DNA from: Cryptomeria japonica | Lineage: Eukaryota > Streptophyta > Pinopsida > Cupressales > Cupressaceae | NCBI RefSeq assembly: GCF_030272615.1 | Contig: NC_081414.1 | Location: 3,473,501-3,537,500, forward strand | DNA length: 64,000 bases | Reading direction: 5' to 3' | Shown: piece by piece, positions 12,147-23,198 of the stretch | How positions within the stretch are numbered: the first letter of the stretch is position 1 | How the letters are laid out: each line of letters opens with the position of its first letter | Program-made: the position numbers and the translations under genes | The notes under the pieces: generated by a model | Databases searched by the model: none | Seen by the model: the letters and a program-made list of their open reading frames with translations, nothing else | What the model was told of the DNA's origin: nothing

Positions 12147-15100
12147 GTGTGTAATGAGTTGAATTTTCACCTTCTCTCACCCAAATTTGATACGAAATTT
12201 TGCTTATGGTCTTTACTTCAAATATAAAATTGTTCTGCAGAGAACAGGACAAACAACAATGTGGTGCTTTCCTTTATACATCCCAATAATGGTGCCTAAT
12301 GAGTATATGTACTGCAACAAACAATACTGACAAAGTGTAGAATTAAACAGAAGACTTCTAATTAGATTAAAATAATTTATGGATCAGCAATTTCTGTTAT
12401 TTTTATTTAAGTGAAGTATTGATTCCTCTGTTATTAACTTGATGATGGGCTGCTAAATATCATATATACTTGACCCAAAGTATCTGAATAGTCGGAACTA
12501 ATGCCATTCCATAACAGAAAGCTGAAATCGATATATATTCTGTATAAAGTAAGTGTGTTTTTATGGATACCACTCAATGTTCTGAGACCTTTAATAAATA
12601 TTCTCTGTTCTGATGGTGAAAGTGAAGGTTGGTAATACGTCCTATTTTCTTGTATTATATCTTTTTATAGTCATCCTTTTTCAGGGGATTATTTCTATTT
12701 TGGGTGATCTGCGTGGGATTTAAGTTATGTCTTACATTCTTTGTGGTCTATGCATGTTATTGGGCGACGATTAAATCTCAATTGGTGTTTGTGGTTTTAC
12801 AGATGCATATGATCCTGTGGACCCAAATGGTAACCTAACCATAAAATGGGACATCATATCCTGGACCCCTGATGGCTATGTTGTGAGTATAGTTTATACC
12901 CATGCTTTACTTGAGAATGATCATTGGGATTGGTTAATAGGAATTTGAGAGCTGAAGCTTTTGCATTGGTGTAAGCTAGTAGTTAGAAAAATCACAATGT
13001 TTTAAAGAGGTTTATAGCTTCACCACTACATTTTTTTTCTGTACAGGCTGTAGTGAGACTAGTGAATTATCAACAGTACAGACACATAGAAAGCCCTGGG
13101 TGGACTCTTGGCTGGACTTGGGCTAAGAAGGAGGTCATATGGTCCATGGTGGGGGCTCAGGCTACAGAGCAAGGCGATTGCTCTCGTTATACGGGCAATA
13201 TTCCACACTGCTGTAAGAAAGATCCCTCCATAGTGGACTTGCTAGCGGGGGTTCCATACAATCAGCAGGTTACCAACTGCTGCAGGGGAGGAGTTATAGC
13301 ATCGCGTGGTCAGGACCCTGCACGAGCACTTGCTGCATTTCAGGTCAGCGTGGGCAGCGCAGGCACAACCAATACGACCGTTCGCTTGCCCAAGAACTTT
13401 ACTCTTAAGATACCCGGCCCTGGGTATACTTGTGGGCCTGCTAAGAAAGTTCAGCCCAGCCAGTTTCTGAGCGCAGACGGCCGCCGCCACACTCAAGCGT
13501 TAAGTAAGAAAGCTACCACTTTTCCCTTTTTAAACAGCAGGTCATTATTTTCAGTTGATTTTTTTAATTTAGTTTGATTAAAATTTTCTTTTTCTGTGTC
13601 CTTGGGATGATTTATACCGACCTCTGATTGTATTTCAATGGGTGTATAGAGTATGAGTCAAAGTTGCAGGAATAACTGGGCATAGTATTTAGTATTGAAT
13701 ACTTACTAAAATGACTCGGCGGCCATTCCTCATTCCTCAAGAGCTTGAATGTTCCTTTCTCCACACATTGCATTTGCATCAAGGAATGGGATGCTCACAT
13801 ATAGTTTACCCATCTCCATAAAGATGTGCCTTTCTGTTGGATTGCATCCTTTTTTTTCAATAGGAAAAATGGGCATCTTACTTGTGGAAATGCTCATCTA
13901 GCTTAGAATACTTCATACCTTTAGTTGTCACCGCTGGTAGCATCTAGATCAGTCCTAGTATTGTGTGCATTAATATAGCTGTTCTAACTTCTAATAGAAC
14001 GCACTCTGTTGTTATTGGAATTGCTCCACATTCTGATGGTAGTTACTATCCTGCCACTGTAACCAGATCCACTTCATTATTGTTCACGTTGTTCTGTTTT
14101 GCATCTTTAATGGATCTCTATTATCATCACAATCGCCCAGCCATGCTACTATAATTTAGCCCTAGTTTCTAAACTGTAGCTCTCTTAAAGAGGTGCATTG
14201 GTTACATTGGGCTAAAAGCTAGTCTTTTGGGATTGTAGCAGGGAAACGGCTATCCAGTCTTTAAGATGCATCAATATATAAATAATATATAAATTATGAT
14301 GTTACGGTGAATCCTAAAGGCTGGATAGCCATTTCCTTGTAACAGCTAGTGTTTTTCAAAATTCCTAAATTTAATTTTTGATTGAATATATACCCTCTTA
14401 AAGCCTCGGAGTAAATGATTGTTTAAGTGTTAGTGCAGAGTATTAACCAATTAATTTTCTTAGTATAATGCAGAGCTACGCCTGGTACCAGGTACAGAGA
14501 GCTATGGATTAATAGCAAGGATTAGTGATTGCCATAATAACACATTGTTGCAATGATGATAAAATGGTTTCTTTTAGAATTGTAAGGCAGAACTATCTGA
14601 GAAATAAAAGGATTACTCTATTTGCACACCGTTGAGAAATAAAATGGTTATTTCATTTGCACACCGTTGAATTTGCTACTGAGAGCTAACTTTTTAGCTC
14701 ACTTTAATTCACTTCAGCTTTTAGGAGTCCAGTTACAAGTTACAACTACAAGGCATAAAAATGGTCAACTAAACTGAGCTGCCATGGGTAAATTTCAATA
14801 TAACGAGCTTACAAATCCAAAATGCTGGACGCGACTTCGAGAGAAATATTTAGGAACTGGAAACACTTATTTAACAGATTTCAGAGTTGGAAAAACAAGC
14901 TAAAATAACCTTGAAACAGTGGTGACAGAGGTTTACATTTTTCAGACGGATCATCCAGCTGCTGCAAGCAATCTTGACTCGTTATTACATATGTTCTTAG
15001 ATATAATGTTGCTGGTAATAATAATGGATAGTTAAACGAGAATGAATAATGGAGTGCTTGTTCCTTGTGAAATTTAAATCTTAATTCCATTTTCTAGAGT

Positions 15101-16135
15101 CCTAAATCTGAAATTCGATGTGGGGATTGGAGTTGCATGAACATTTCATTCAAATGGCCAGTTTATGAATTGGATTTATTATAGTGGAATTTGACTTTGG
15201 ATTTCGCTTTTCTTGCAGTGACCTGGAATGTGACCTGCATATATTCACAGTTTGTGGCTCAAAGAACCCCTAGCTGTTGTGTTTCCTTCTCATCTTTCTA
15301 CAATGACACTATTGTCCCCTGTCCCGTATGTAGCTGCGGTTGCCAGGATAACATCAATCAGCTGGGCAATTGTGTTGAGTATGTAAGCAAAACCTATAAA
15401 GTATTTTTTAACTCAAACCAAATTTCTCTACGTGATATATATAACTTTAACATGCAAACCATTATTTCTGTTGTATTACAGGAAGGATTCCCCATATCTC
15501 AAGAATGTGAGAGCTATTACACCTGCTCACAATAATGCACCCCTTGTTCAGTGCACATCTCACATGTGCCCTATCAGGATACATTGGCATGTCAAAACCA
15601 ACTACAAGGAGTATTGGAGAGTGAAAATCACTATTACAAACTTCAATTACAGAATGAATTATACTGATTGGAATATTGTTGCTCAGCATCCAAATTTCAA
15701 CAATTTGTCCCAAATTTTCAGCTTCAACTACAAGTCACTGAACCCCTATGAATCTCTAAGTAAGTTAACTCATTGCCCTCTGAATCTAAACTTTATATCA
15801 TTCAAATGCTCTTAGCTGAAGTTGCATTCAATTTTGCAGATGATACTGCATTATTTTGGGGCATCAAATTCTACAATGATATGCTCATGCATGCTGGATC
15901 AATGGGAAACGTCCAATCTGAATTACTACTCAAGAAGGATAAGGAAACTTTCAGCTTCAAACAAGGGTGGGCATTCCCCCGGAGAGTATACTTTAATGGT
16001 GATGATTGTGTATTGCCCCCGCCAGATGCATACCCTACGTTGCCAAACGATAGTCCTCTAAAGAAAGGAAGATGCTTTGGATTAATGATAATTATTATGG
16101 TTTTGGCTACTACATCCCAATTATTATTCTTGTAG
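12080..16135 (+). CDS. COBRA-like GPI-anchored cell-wall protein (six exons)
   Basis: COBRA/COBL proteins are secreted, GPI-anchored and act at the plasma membrane/wall interface in cellulose microfibril deposition and oriented cell expansion. Coding exons are 12080-12146, 12803-12882, 13047-13503, 15219-15378, 15482-15759 and 15840-16135. All introns are GT-AG, and the joined frame is open for 445 aa, close to the ~450 aa of COB/COBL1-6-type members and far shorter than COBL7-type proteins. Visible: signal peptide (1-22); IKWDI and the YRHIESPGWTLGWTW block of the N-terminal carbohydrate-binding-like domain; CCKKDP and NCCRGG; cysteine-rich CCVS...CSCGC (221-243); CTSHMCPIRIHWHVK; FPRRVYFNGDDC; a hydrophobic tail (about 426-445) after KKGR, fitting a GPI signal. 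Several N-x-S/T sites are present. It appears intact and is the only apparently functional gene in the window. The exact subfamily is not settled. Confidence 0.95.
12803..12882 (+). CDS. COBL exon 2
   Basis: Follows a TTTTACAG acceptor and ends at donor GTGAGT, phase 0. It encodes the start of the mature protein, DAYDPVDPNGN through NLTIKWDI to PDGYV, the conserved opening of the family domain with an N-x-T glycosylation site. Confidence 0.93.
13047..13503 (+). CDS. COBL exon 3
   Basis: Acceptor TGTACAG, donor GTAAGA at 13504, phase 1 (152 codons plus one base). It carries the GWTLGWTWAKKEVIW block, TEQGDCS, HCCKKDP, the PYNQQVTNCCRGG motif and the DGRRHTQAL end. This is the largest exon and the core of the family domain. 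Confidence 0.95.
13504..15218 (+). other. COBL intron 3 (1,715 bp)
   Basis: GTAAGA...TTGCAG intron separating exons 3 and 4. It contains the small inverted-repeat element at 14229-14344. Open frames inside it (for example 13963-14154 and 14881-15090) show no domain and are considered chance. Confidence 0.85.
14229..14344. mobile_element. MITE-like inverted-repeat element in COBL intron 3
   Basis: Arms of about 29 bp face each other: the left arm around 14234-14262 and the right arm around 14315-14344 share GGCTATCCAG and flanking bases in inverted orientation, around an AT-rich core of about 50 bp. AGCTAGT occurs just outside both ends (near 14219 and 14344), a possible 7-bp target duplication. 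There is no coding capacity. The superfamily is not assignable from this alone. Confidence 0.6.
15219..15378 (+). CDS. COBL exon 4 (cysteine-rich)
   Basis: Acceptor CTTGCAG, donor GTATGT at 15379. It completes the split Met codon, then encodes TWNVTC and the cysteine-rich CCVS...CSCGC hallmark, with N-x-T sites at NVT and NDT. Confidence 0.94.
15482..15759 (+). CDS. COBL exon 5
   Basis: Acceptor ATTACAG, donor GTAAGT at 15760. It encodes the CTSHMCPIRIHWHVK block, YWRVKITITNFNY and the FSFNYKSL region. Intron 4 is 103 bp and intron 5 is 80 bp. Confidence 0.94.
15840..16135 (+). CDS. COBL exon 6 with GPI-anchor signal and stop
   Basis: Acceptor TTTGCAG, stop TAG at 16133-16135. It encodes ALFWGIKFYND, GNVQSELL, GWAFPRRVYFNGDDC and a terminal hydrophobic segment rich in I, L, M and V after a short basic KKGR. 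Likely omega sites lie in the small-residue stretch just before it (LPNDSP). Confidence 0.94.
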
Positions 16136-17242
16136 AGTTCTAGCACATATTGTACACAATGGCCATTAGATTTTTTCTTTGTGTTTCTCTGTAGTGGTCA
16201 AGTATTGCTTGCAATTGAGCCAAAAGAGATACAGACTCTCTTCTACTTACACAATTATTTATTCTGGTGTCGGAGAAAATTCTTAATTTAATTCATCCAA
16301 CATTGTTTTCGAGTAAAATCCAGTGTACAGGAGCTCTTACAGAGTCAGTGATGGGAAGAACTAAAAATACCATGATGACAGAAATTGATAAATATTGTTC
16401 AACAGATGGACGGAAATTTGGTTCTTGAATATTTTGGTCACATAAAAGGACCTTACAGGTTATACCTGTTTACTCGTCTGAGTTGTTAGCTTTTAAGTCG
16501 ATTTTGGCCAAATTGTATATTTACGAATGAATGATTTTAATGACAGGACTGAACAGTGTAAGGAATGAAGGAATTTTTATTATAAGATAATGAAGGTTTT
16601 GTTGTAGTACTTTTTTCTGAATAGTAATATGTCTTTGATGATATATTGTATTATATTTTAAAGATGAAATTTGTATATTTATATCAAGATATATTGTATT
16701 ATATTTTAAAGATGAAAGTTGTATATTTATATCAAGATATATTGTATATATTGTATTATATTTTAAAGATGAAATTTGTATATTTATATCAGGATATATT
16801 GTATATATTGTATTATATTTTGAAGATGAAATTTGTATATTTATATCAATTTTTATTTAGTTTTGAATTTTTTTTTGATGAAATGACTTAATATAATTAT
16901 ATATTTTTAAGTAAAATATTTTGAACAAAATTGGGTACATTTTCTAATTTGTCACCATATCTATTAAAACTTATCTCTACATACTTGATTGTATATCATC
17001 TATATCCACACATTTTTCCATACATATAATATTTATCACATCCTATGTCAAAACATTCACTCCCTACATCAAAATTATGATTCTTTGGTCTTGGGTCAAT
17101 GTGAGATTGATTTTGCACCGTATAGAAATAACCCTTCCATTTGAAAATTCAAATTTAAAAAGTTTCAACTCACTTTTTTCCTTCCCATATGAGAATGATA
17201 ACTGTTTTTGGCAATTACATGTTGTGTTTGGGTGTTTGAAGG
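16136..17242 (+). other. COBL 3' flank and intergenic DNA
   Basis: The first few hundred bases are the probable 3' UTR; no single polyadenylation site could be chosen. The stretch includes the minisatellite at 16638-16848. The remainder is AT-rich without recognisable genes. Confidence 0.5.
16638..16848 (+). repeat. AT-rich minisatellite, four units
   Basis: Four units of about 48-60 bp, each built on TGTATTATATTTTAAAGATG followed by AAATTTGTATATTTATATCA. Units 3 and 4 have an extra TGTATATAT insert. It lies about 500 bp past the COBL stop codon. Confidence 0.9.
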
Positions 17243-17247
17243 CATTT

Positions 17248-19850
17248 TGAATACACCTAAAAATGACTAGAGATGATTAAAAAAATATTAATTAGTTATT
17301 TAATGGCTTTATTCCTCTATCAATAAATAAATGGAATAATTTATTTATTTGATTCATTTATCTTATTCCTCTAAAATAAATTATTAATTAAATATTAATT
17401 ATTCAATTAATAATCTAAAGTCTATCCTAATTAAATGATCTTAATTATTTAATTATCCCTCTAGCCTAAATTTTTAATTCTAAAATCCATATCACCTTTA
17501 CACCTCACCCCCACATCATCATGCCACCTCATCATCATGTGGTTAAAATAATTAAATAATATTCATATTTAACTAGCTAATTATCTTCAACCTCCTCCCT
17601 AGTCAAAAAGAAGTGGAACCTTATGTGGCATCTTACATCTTATTCTTCCTCCACTCATCCTATTCCCTCTCCAATTGTCTTTCCACCTTACCTTGGTCAA
17701 AGCTGACTCATGGGCCAAGTGTCTCGTGAAACTCTAGTCTTTATTTAATCTTCAACAAACCAGAGTCTTGATCCATCTTCATTCCTTGGTCATGGTGAGC
17801 ATCATGATACGTGTCTCATCCTTCCACCTATCTCTCCACCTTGCCAATGCAGAAGGGACATTCTCCTCCTTTCTCTCTCAACTCCTAACCAATTCAATCC
17901 TAGCCATACACTTCACCAATGACTTCTTCTCCATCATTGATCTCATGACACCTAAGATCAAGTCGCTCAAAGTCTATAAAAGGAAGCCTTCAACTTGCAT
18001 TTTAGGCTAGTTCCTAGTGATCATTTTAGAGCATTCAAGCACTCTAGTTTTCAAGCAATCAAAGCAATTCTAAAAGTGTGCCTTTGGCTCCCCCTCATTT
18101 GCATCATAGCATAAGCATTAGCTTCATTATCACATCCATTATCATTGCATTTATAGGATATAGAATTTATTTTACATTTCATACACTACAAAAGTCCATT
18201 CTTGTGTTGTCGTCTTAAAACCATAAGTGCACAATTTGAGAGCTCAATATTCATGTTCAATATCACAGAAGATAGGATAGAATGGAACCCATGTGAGTAG
18301 TTGACAACATGTAGGTATAACTTTGTTGCTTGTTATCTCTCTCTATTGTTTCATTTAGTGTGGTTTAGATTAGATAGCATTCTAGAATAGATTTGTGGCT
18401 ATTTAGTAGTTTCGTTTCACAATTAAAACTGTTGCTCTGCGAAATGGACAAGTGTTAGATTAAAGCCTGTGGTCGTATAACACACAAAAACACAAGAAAC
18501 CGTTAGTGTTAATCAACCAAAAACTAATCTAAGCAGGCATATCAAAAGAGACACTAAAAACATGATAAAGGATTTAACTATGGAAGTAAATACAATGAGA
18601 CATCTCCAAATGCCTTTTAACATGCTCTTAGCTCCTCCTTTGTTCCTCTCCTCTCCAAGTTTCAAATTAGTGTAGCTCTCAGCAGCTTTTTGCACTATGG
18701 ATGCTTATGGAGGTTCAAGATTGACAATGCTTATAACTTATGCTATGCAAGTGTGAATAAAAGCTGAAATGAGAGATTTATGTAATTAACTAATTGATTT
18801 TAAACCAAAAGAGTGAATATGATGGTAAATGCTCTCTAGAAATGCCTATAGATTAAATGCATACAAGTTTTCAGGATCTGGTTTATGAAGAAATGGGCTC
18901 TATTTATAGGAAAAATGGAGCAATGGATGGTTCAGATTGAGTAATCTCAACAAAGGTCAGGATTGAATGATATTCAATCCATGTGAGGACTTTCAACCCA
19001 ATCCGAGGATGACAAGTGTCAATATGAGATAGGTTGAGAGGACAGGGAAGAAGCATTAAATGCTTGACATGACCTGAGAGTTAACTTAGGAGTTAAAGTC
19101 AAGGTTGGGTTGAGTGAATAAATTCTTTATTCAAAGAATAAAACTTTTATCCAATGGATAAACTCTTGTGCAAAGGTAAAAGGGATAACCATGGTCAAAG
19201 CAATAAATGCTTGAGGAGACACATGAGTCACATGAGGGTTGAGTTAGGGGTTAACCATAAATGGTCATGTAAGAGCCATAAGTGGTTTAGAAGACTTTAG
19301 AGGTTAAATTGTTAAACACACAAAGCATTGAGTGTTTTTCAAAGACTTTGAAGTCTTTGAGAAGTGACTCCAAGTTGCTTAGGAATGTGACAATAATTAG
19401 GGGGTGGATTAAGCTAATTAGAAAGAGGTTAGAAGAATCTAGAAGGGGGTTAGGATTGCAAGTGGTTTTGGTGGGTGAGAGAAAATAGGATTTTAATTAA
19501 AATAAAATAAATTTATTTCAACTTGTGGTTGCAACTTGCATTTGTACGAAAATGCAAGTGGGGGGGGGGGATTTATGATTTAAATAAATGTTCTATTTAA
19601 TTTATTTAAAAGAGGAAAGAGGATTAAATTGAATAAATAGTATTTATTCATTTAATTGAGTGTGAATTTGGTTGAATTAATTAGTTAAAATAAATTGAAT
19701 AATTTATTTCATTAATAGGAGAATGTTTGAAGATGAATTAATTAAATATTAATTTAATTAACTGATGGCTTAGTGGATTTTTAATCAAATAAATACGAAA
19801 TATTTATTTAATTAAAATGGACAGATTTATGTGACTACAAAAACATTACA
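17248..19850 (+). mobile_element. solo LTR interrupted by a second solo LTR
   Basis: The outer LTR starts TGAATACACCTAAAAATGAC and ends ACATTACA. CATTT occurs directly on both sides (17243-17247 and 19851-19855), a perfect 5-bp target duplication. Without the inserted 18430-19839 segment and its duplicated AAAAC, the LTR is about 1.19 kb. It contains a CTATAAAAGG promoter-like box near 17975. No internal domain remains, so it is a recombination-derived solo LTR. Confidence 0.85.
18430..19839 (-). mobile_element. nested solo LTR, family B (minus orientation)
   Basis: On the minus strand it starts TGTAGTCACATAAATCTGTC and ends GCAGAGCAACA. AAAAC flanks it on both sides (18425-18429 and 19840-19844), a perfect 5-bp target duplication. 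The insertion is only 6 bp from the 3' end of the outer LTR. An 11-G run lies at about 19560-19570. Length 1,410 bp, no coding domains. Confidence 0.88.
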
Positions 19851-19855
19851 CATTT

Positions 19856-20199
19856 GATGTCAACTCATTATCATCTTGTGATCATTTACAAAATCCCATA
19901 TGTTGGATCAAATAATCATTGTAGGAACATTTCATTTGTAGTAATATAAGGAACTTAAATTTGCATCATCGTTCTAAAGCATATACATGACTAAAAAATG
20001 TTGTTTTCACTTATGTCCATAATTATGAAGTCTATCTAGTCAAGGGGGTCAACCTAGGAGAACATGACTCTTGTGGTTTGACAATCTTTCCAAGGAATTT
20101 AAAAAACTATATTATTAGTTATTGACAATTAGAATAGAGTAGAGAATTTGGCAAATCAAAAAGAAGTGTGCAATTGTCTTGATTAAAGCTATGGGTCAC
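19856..20199. other. AT-rich DNA, nothing recognised
   Basis: Continues the target sequence of the outer solo LTR after its CATTT duplication. No gene or repeat end was identified. Confidence 0.4.
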
Positions 20200-20660
20200 A
20201 AGATATATCCATGTTGAGTAGAAATGACCTAAAGTTATAGTATTGACTTTGTAATATCGTAAATTGCATACCCTGCAAGTTCACATCACATATGCTTCCC
20301 CTTTAGATCAATAACAGATGATTATGCAATATGATCCTTAATCTAGTTAAAAATGTAGTTATTTGATATATATGTTTGACTTCATCTTCGTTAAGTTTGA
20401 TTTACCCTAGACAAATGCGTTACGTGTAGACATTCATGTGATGCACTAGCATCCTATGAGAATCTATGATTGCATTGATCATTAGAACATTACACTCCCC
20501 ACATTTTGGCATTGTAATGCCCGTGTTAGCTTGCACAATTTTTGGGAATGAATTTGGGATTCCTATACCAAAGCTCAAACTCTCATTTTTTAGCTCCAAC
20601 AATTGATCTCTCCAACAACAACTTGCATTTTCTCACATTCTCACCATTTTTCTATGCAAC
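20200..20660 (-). pseudogene. unrecognised decayed minus-strand reading frame
   Basis: One minus-strand frame from about 20640 to 20200 reads like protein with only three or four stops. It starts near CCWRDQLLELKNES, continues through GIPNSFPKIVQAN and KCGECNVLMI, then KLNEDEVKHIYQI and QYYNFRSFLLNMD. Composition and length between stops look coding, but no family is recognised. It lies in the expected 3' region of the minus-strand Tat element 2, so it could be an additional ORF of that element or an unrelated captured fragment. Confidence 0.35.
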
Positions 20661-21759
20661 ACTCTTGTTCATCTCTCTCATAGAAACATATTGAAACTCT
20701 AGTTATCACATTGAGGCTATTGGTAAAATCTTTGAAGGTTGTTCATCCTTTTACGAGTGGCATGCATGTGGAGATAACTATTCGTTTTGGACAACTTGTC
20801 TTCCTTTGTTGATGGGTTGGTAACCAGTTCCTTTGAAGCTCTTTTAATATATTGCATTGTCTTTTATTTGATACTATAAAGTTCTTGCATTTGCATATCT
20901 CCCATCTTTTATCTATTAATATGTTTTGGTTGTTTGTGGAGGTTGAAACACCAAAGTTGGGGTTTGACTACGACAATCTCCTATATAGCCACTCCCAACA
21001 TCTTTCTTTGGTTTTATGTATGCAGTTTGAAGGGGAAGATTGCTTTGTAGGAGCTATTGCAATTTCCAACCATCTTGGGTGATATCTCATCCTTCTCTTT
21101 TCTATTATTGTGTTTAGTATAAAGTAATGCATATATATTATCATCTTTTGTTCCATCATATTCTAGTATTTCTTGAACTTTGGAATTTGTGTAAGTGATG
21201 ATGTTTTCTTGTAGAGAGTTCTATTTTTTGTTTGTATGGGATGTTAGCATTCTGCATAAATTTCCTAGATAGAGAGCTAGCCAAATTGTTTAGAAGACCT
21301 ATGTCACCTGGACTTATTGTCTGTGAGGTCCTTGCAATTTAATTCTAGTCCGTGATCACAATACAAATAGAAGCACATAACATTTCTTTGATTTCATAAT
21401 TAATAGGATAAACCCGAAGGTTGTGATTGCCTTTCTTTTATCCGAGTGTATTGTAGGAAGTTGAGCTCTCAAAAGATAGTTATCTTTTTTAGTACGTCGC
21501 TTTTCCCACTCTACATTTTAGTGAACCTAATGTGAACACTTCTTTTGGTAAAACTTGTACAAAAACTAGACAAATCTATTGATACAAAACTTTTGCAAAT
21601 TTTCCATCTCTTTTTCCTTGAGGTTTGTTGGACTACGTGTTCTGATAATCTGTTTTTCAGATTTACAACCTAGTCTACTACTTTTGGGAATGTATTCAAG
21701 AGTTTGCAAAACTTAAATATATTTGAAACTGGGTGCACTCATAATCCTCCTAAACCAAG
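20661..21759. other. region with no assigned element
   Basis: No recognisable gene. It may belong to the 3' untranslated part of element 2 or to older unrelated sequence. The expected 3' LTR of element 2 could not be located here. Confidence 0.35.
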
Positions 21760-21868
21760 CCCTGAGTATTCATATATATACAACGGAATGCAATATATAC
21801 ATATGAGATGAAATGACTATCCATAGTGCTTTATTTTCATCATTGAGCTTTTAAAATGTTGTAAGAAA

Positions 21869-21986
21869 ATACAAGCAACTTGACATAATGATTCAAGATG
21901 ACCTGAGTATTCCTTACATGAATTTTGATATAGCAAGTTAATACAAGCAACTTGATATAATGGATCAAGTTGACCTGAGTATTGCT
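21869..21986 (-). repeat. 72-bp tandem duplication in element 2 3' region
   Basis: ATACAAGCAACTTGAnATAA...GACCTGAGTATT occurs at 21869 and again at 21941, with a few differences. It is part of the hypervariable region after pol. Confidence 0.75.
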
Positions 21987-22649
21987 TGCGGAACAGACAA
22001 TGAGTATCTCCTTTCATGCATGACTTGGAACGTCCTCCTTGATCTTTTGCCAATCATATCCTGAAACAAGTTCATACCGTAATCAAAGATAAACCATCAT
22101 CGAGTTTGGATGAGGCAGTAAGAACCAAAGATGGAGCATTGTACTTGTAAGCAAACAACATATATAATGAATAAAGAATATGGATCCTCGATAATGGGTT
22201 CATGCTCATATGGTCGAGGTATACGCTGTAGTCATCAAAGTGTAGTGATCTATGACTGTATTTTGCCTATGATTACGTAGCTTAGTGAAGTTCCCACGTA
22301 GACACCATTAGTACATGCCCCAAAACTTCATCGGAATAATTCGTAGAAGATACACAAACAATGCTGTAGGAACCTGATATATATAAACGAATTAATAACC
22401 TACAAATCAACCAAGTACTTGATAGCTTAAACAAAATTTTCTTGTCAAAGAAAATGTCATCTTTTCTTTGTTTTGGTAAGGAAGGATGCATCATTGTTTA
22501 AGACAGTGGGTGCGTTGATGTTGATTGTTTGGTTGATCGGATAAGTGGTCATCGTTGGAGTATTTCACATATTTTGTTTGGTATCTGCTTTGAAAAACAT
22601 ATGTATAGTGCGTTGCCATGTTTTTTATTTATTTTTGATGTTTTATCAT

Positions 22650-22800
22650 TTTTTTGGATTTTGTGAGATAGTTTTGAATGTTTTTGGATTTTGTGAGACA
22701 ATTTTCCAATGTTTTTGGTATTGTGATGATTGTTTTGAATGTTTTTGGATTTTGTGATTGTTTTGAATGTTTTTGGATTTTGTGAGATAGTTTTGAATGA
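22650..22800. repeat. minisatellite built on TGTTTTTGGATTTTGTGA
   Basis: Five or so imperfect units of about 27-35 bp containing TTTTTGGATTTTGTGAGATAG and TTTTGAATG. It lies in the post-pol region of element 2. Short open frames across it are by-products of the repeat. Confidence 0.85.
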
Positions 22801-23198
22801 AGACCCAATGAATCACAAGTAATGCAGAATCTACTTCCATCAAATAGGTTAAGGGTATTGCCCCCAATTTAGGCATGACTTCAAAAAAGCGGGATGCAAG
22901 ATGCATGAAGTACTATCCTTGATTGCAGATCAATAACAAGCCATGGTTTGGACGGATGGATGTGTGCATGTAATGAATGTGATCGCAACAAGTCTGAAAG
23001 ACAATGGAGTCATAGCCTTTACGAGTGGCGCCTGTTTGCCAGGTTTTCGCCATCATACTTACCCAAGGTGCCACCGGAGTGGTTGTTCACCGTTTAGATG
23101 CATGATTTTTTTCTTTACTATTTTGATGTTTTTGTATTTTCTTCAGGACATTTATCTACATGTTTTTGGTGTTTTTGCCAATATGTATGGGAGCCTGA

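Larger units (their letters stand above)
21760..23193 (-). mobile_element. 3' non-coding part of Tat-like element 2
   Basis: This stretch lies across the insertion point of element 1 from the element 2 integrase end. Two landmarks in the minus orientation match the post-integrase region of element 1. One is AAAACCTGGCAAACAGGCGCC (minus strand of about 23027-23050), against AACCTGGTAAACAGGCACC at 35227 and 35287. The other is GCTCAATGATGAAAATAAAGC (minus strand of about 21829-21848), against the same motif near 36066. The element 2 3' LTR was not identified, so the left boundary is uncertain. Confidence 0.6.

Noticed and set aside
13242-13496. Minus-strand open frame across COBL exon 3
   Set aside because: Antisense shadow of a conserved exon with no motif of its own.
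15773-16061. Open frames starting before or overlapping COBL exon 6
   Set aside because: The frame before 15840 is intron with a clear TTTGCAG acceptor; the second frame is a shadow of the exon.
18430-19839. Taken at first as the missing 3' LTR of minus-strand element 2
   Set aside because: It has its own AAAAC target duplications and lies inside another solo LTR, and no polypurine tract precedes it.
22545-22906. Frames rich in Phe/Cys or Asn/Lys over the post-pol minisatellite
   Set aside because: Explained by the repeat; no protein family resemblance.
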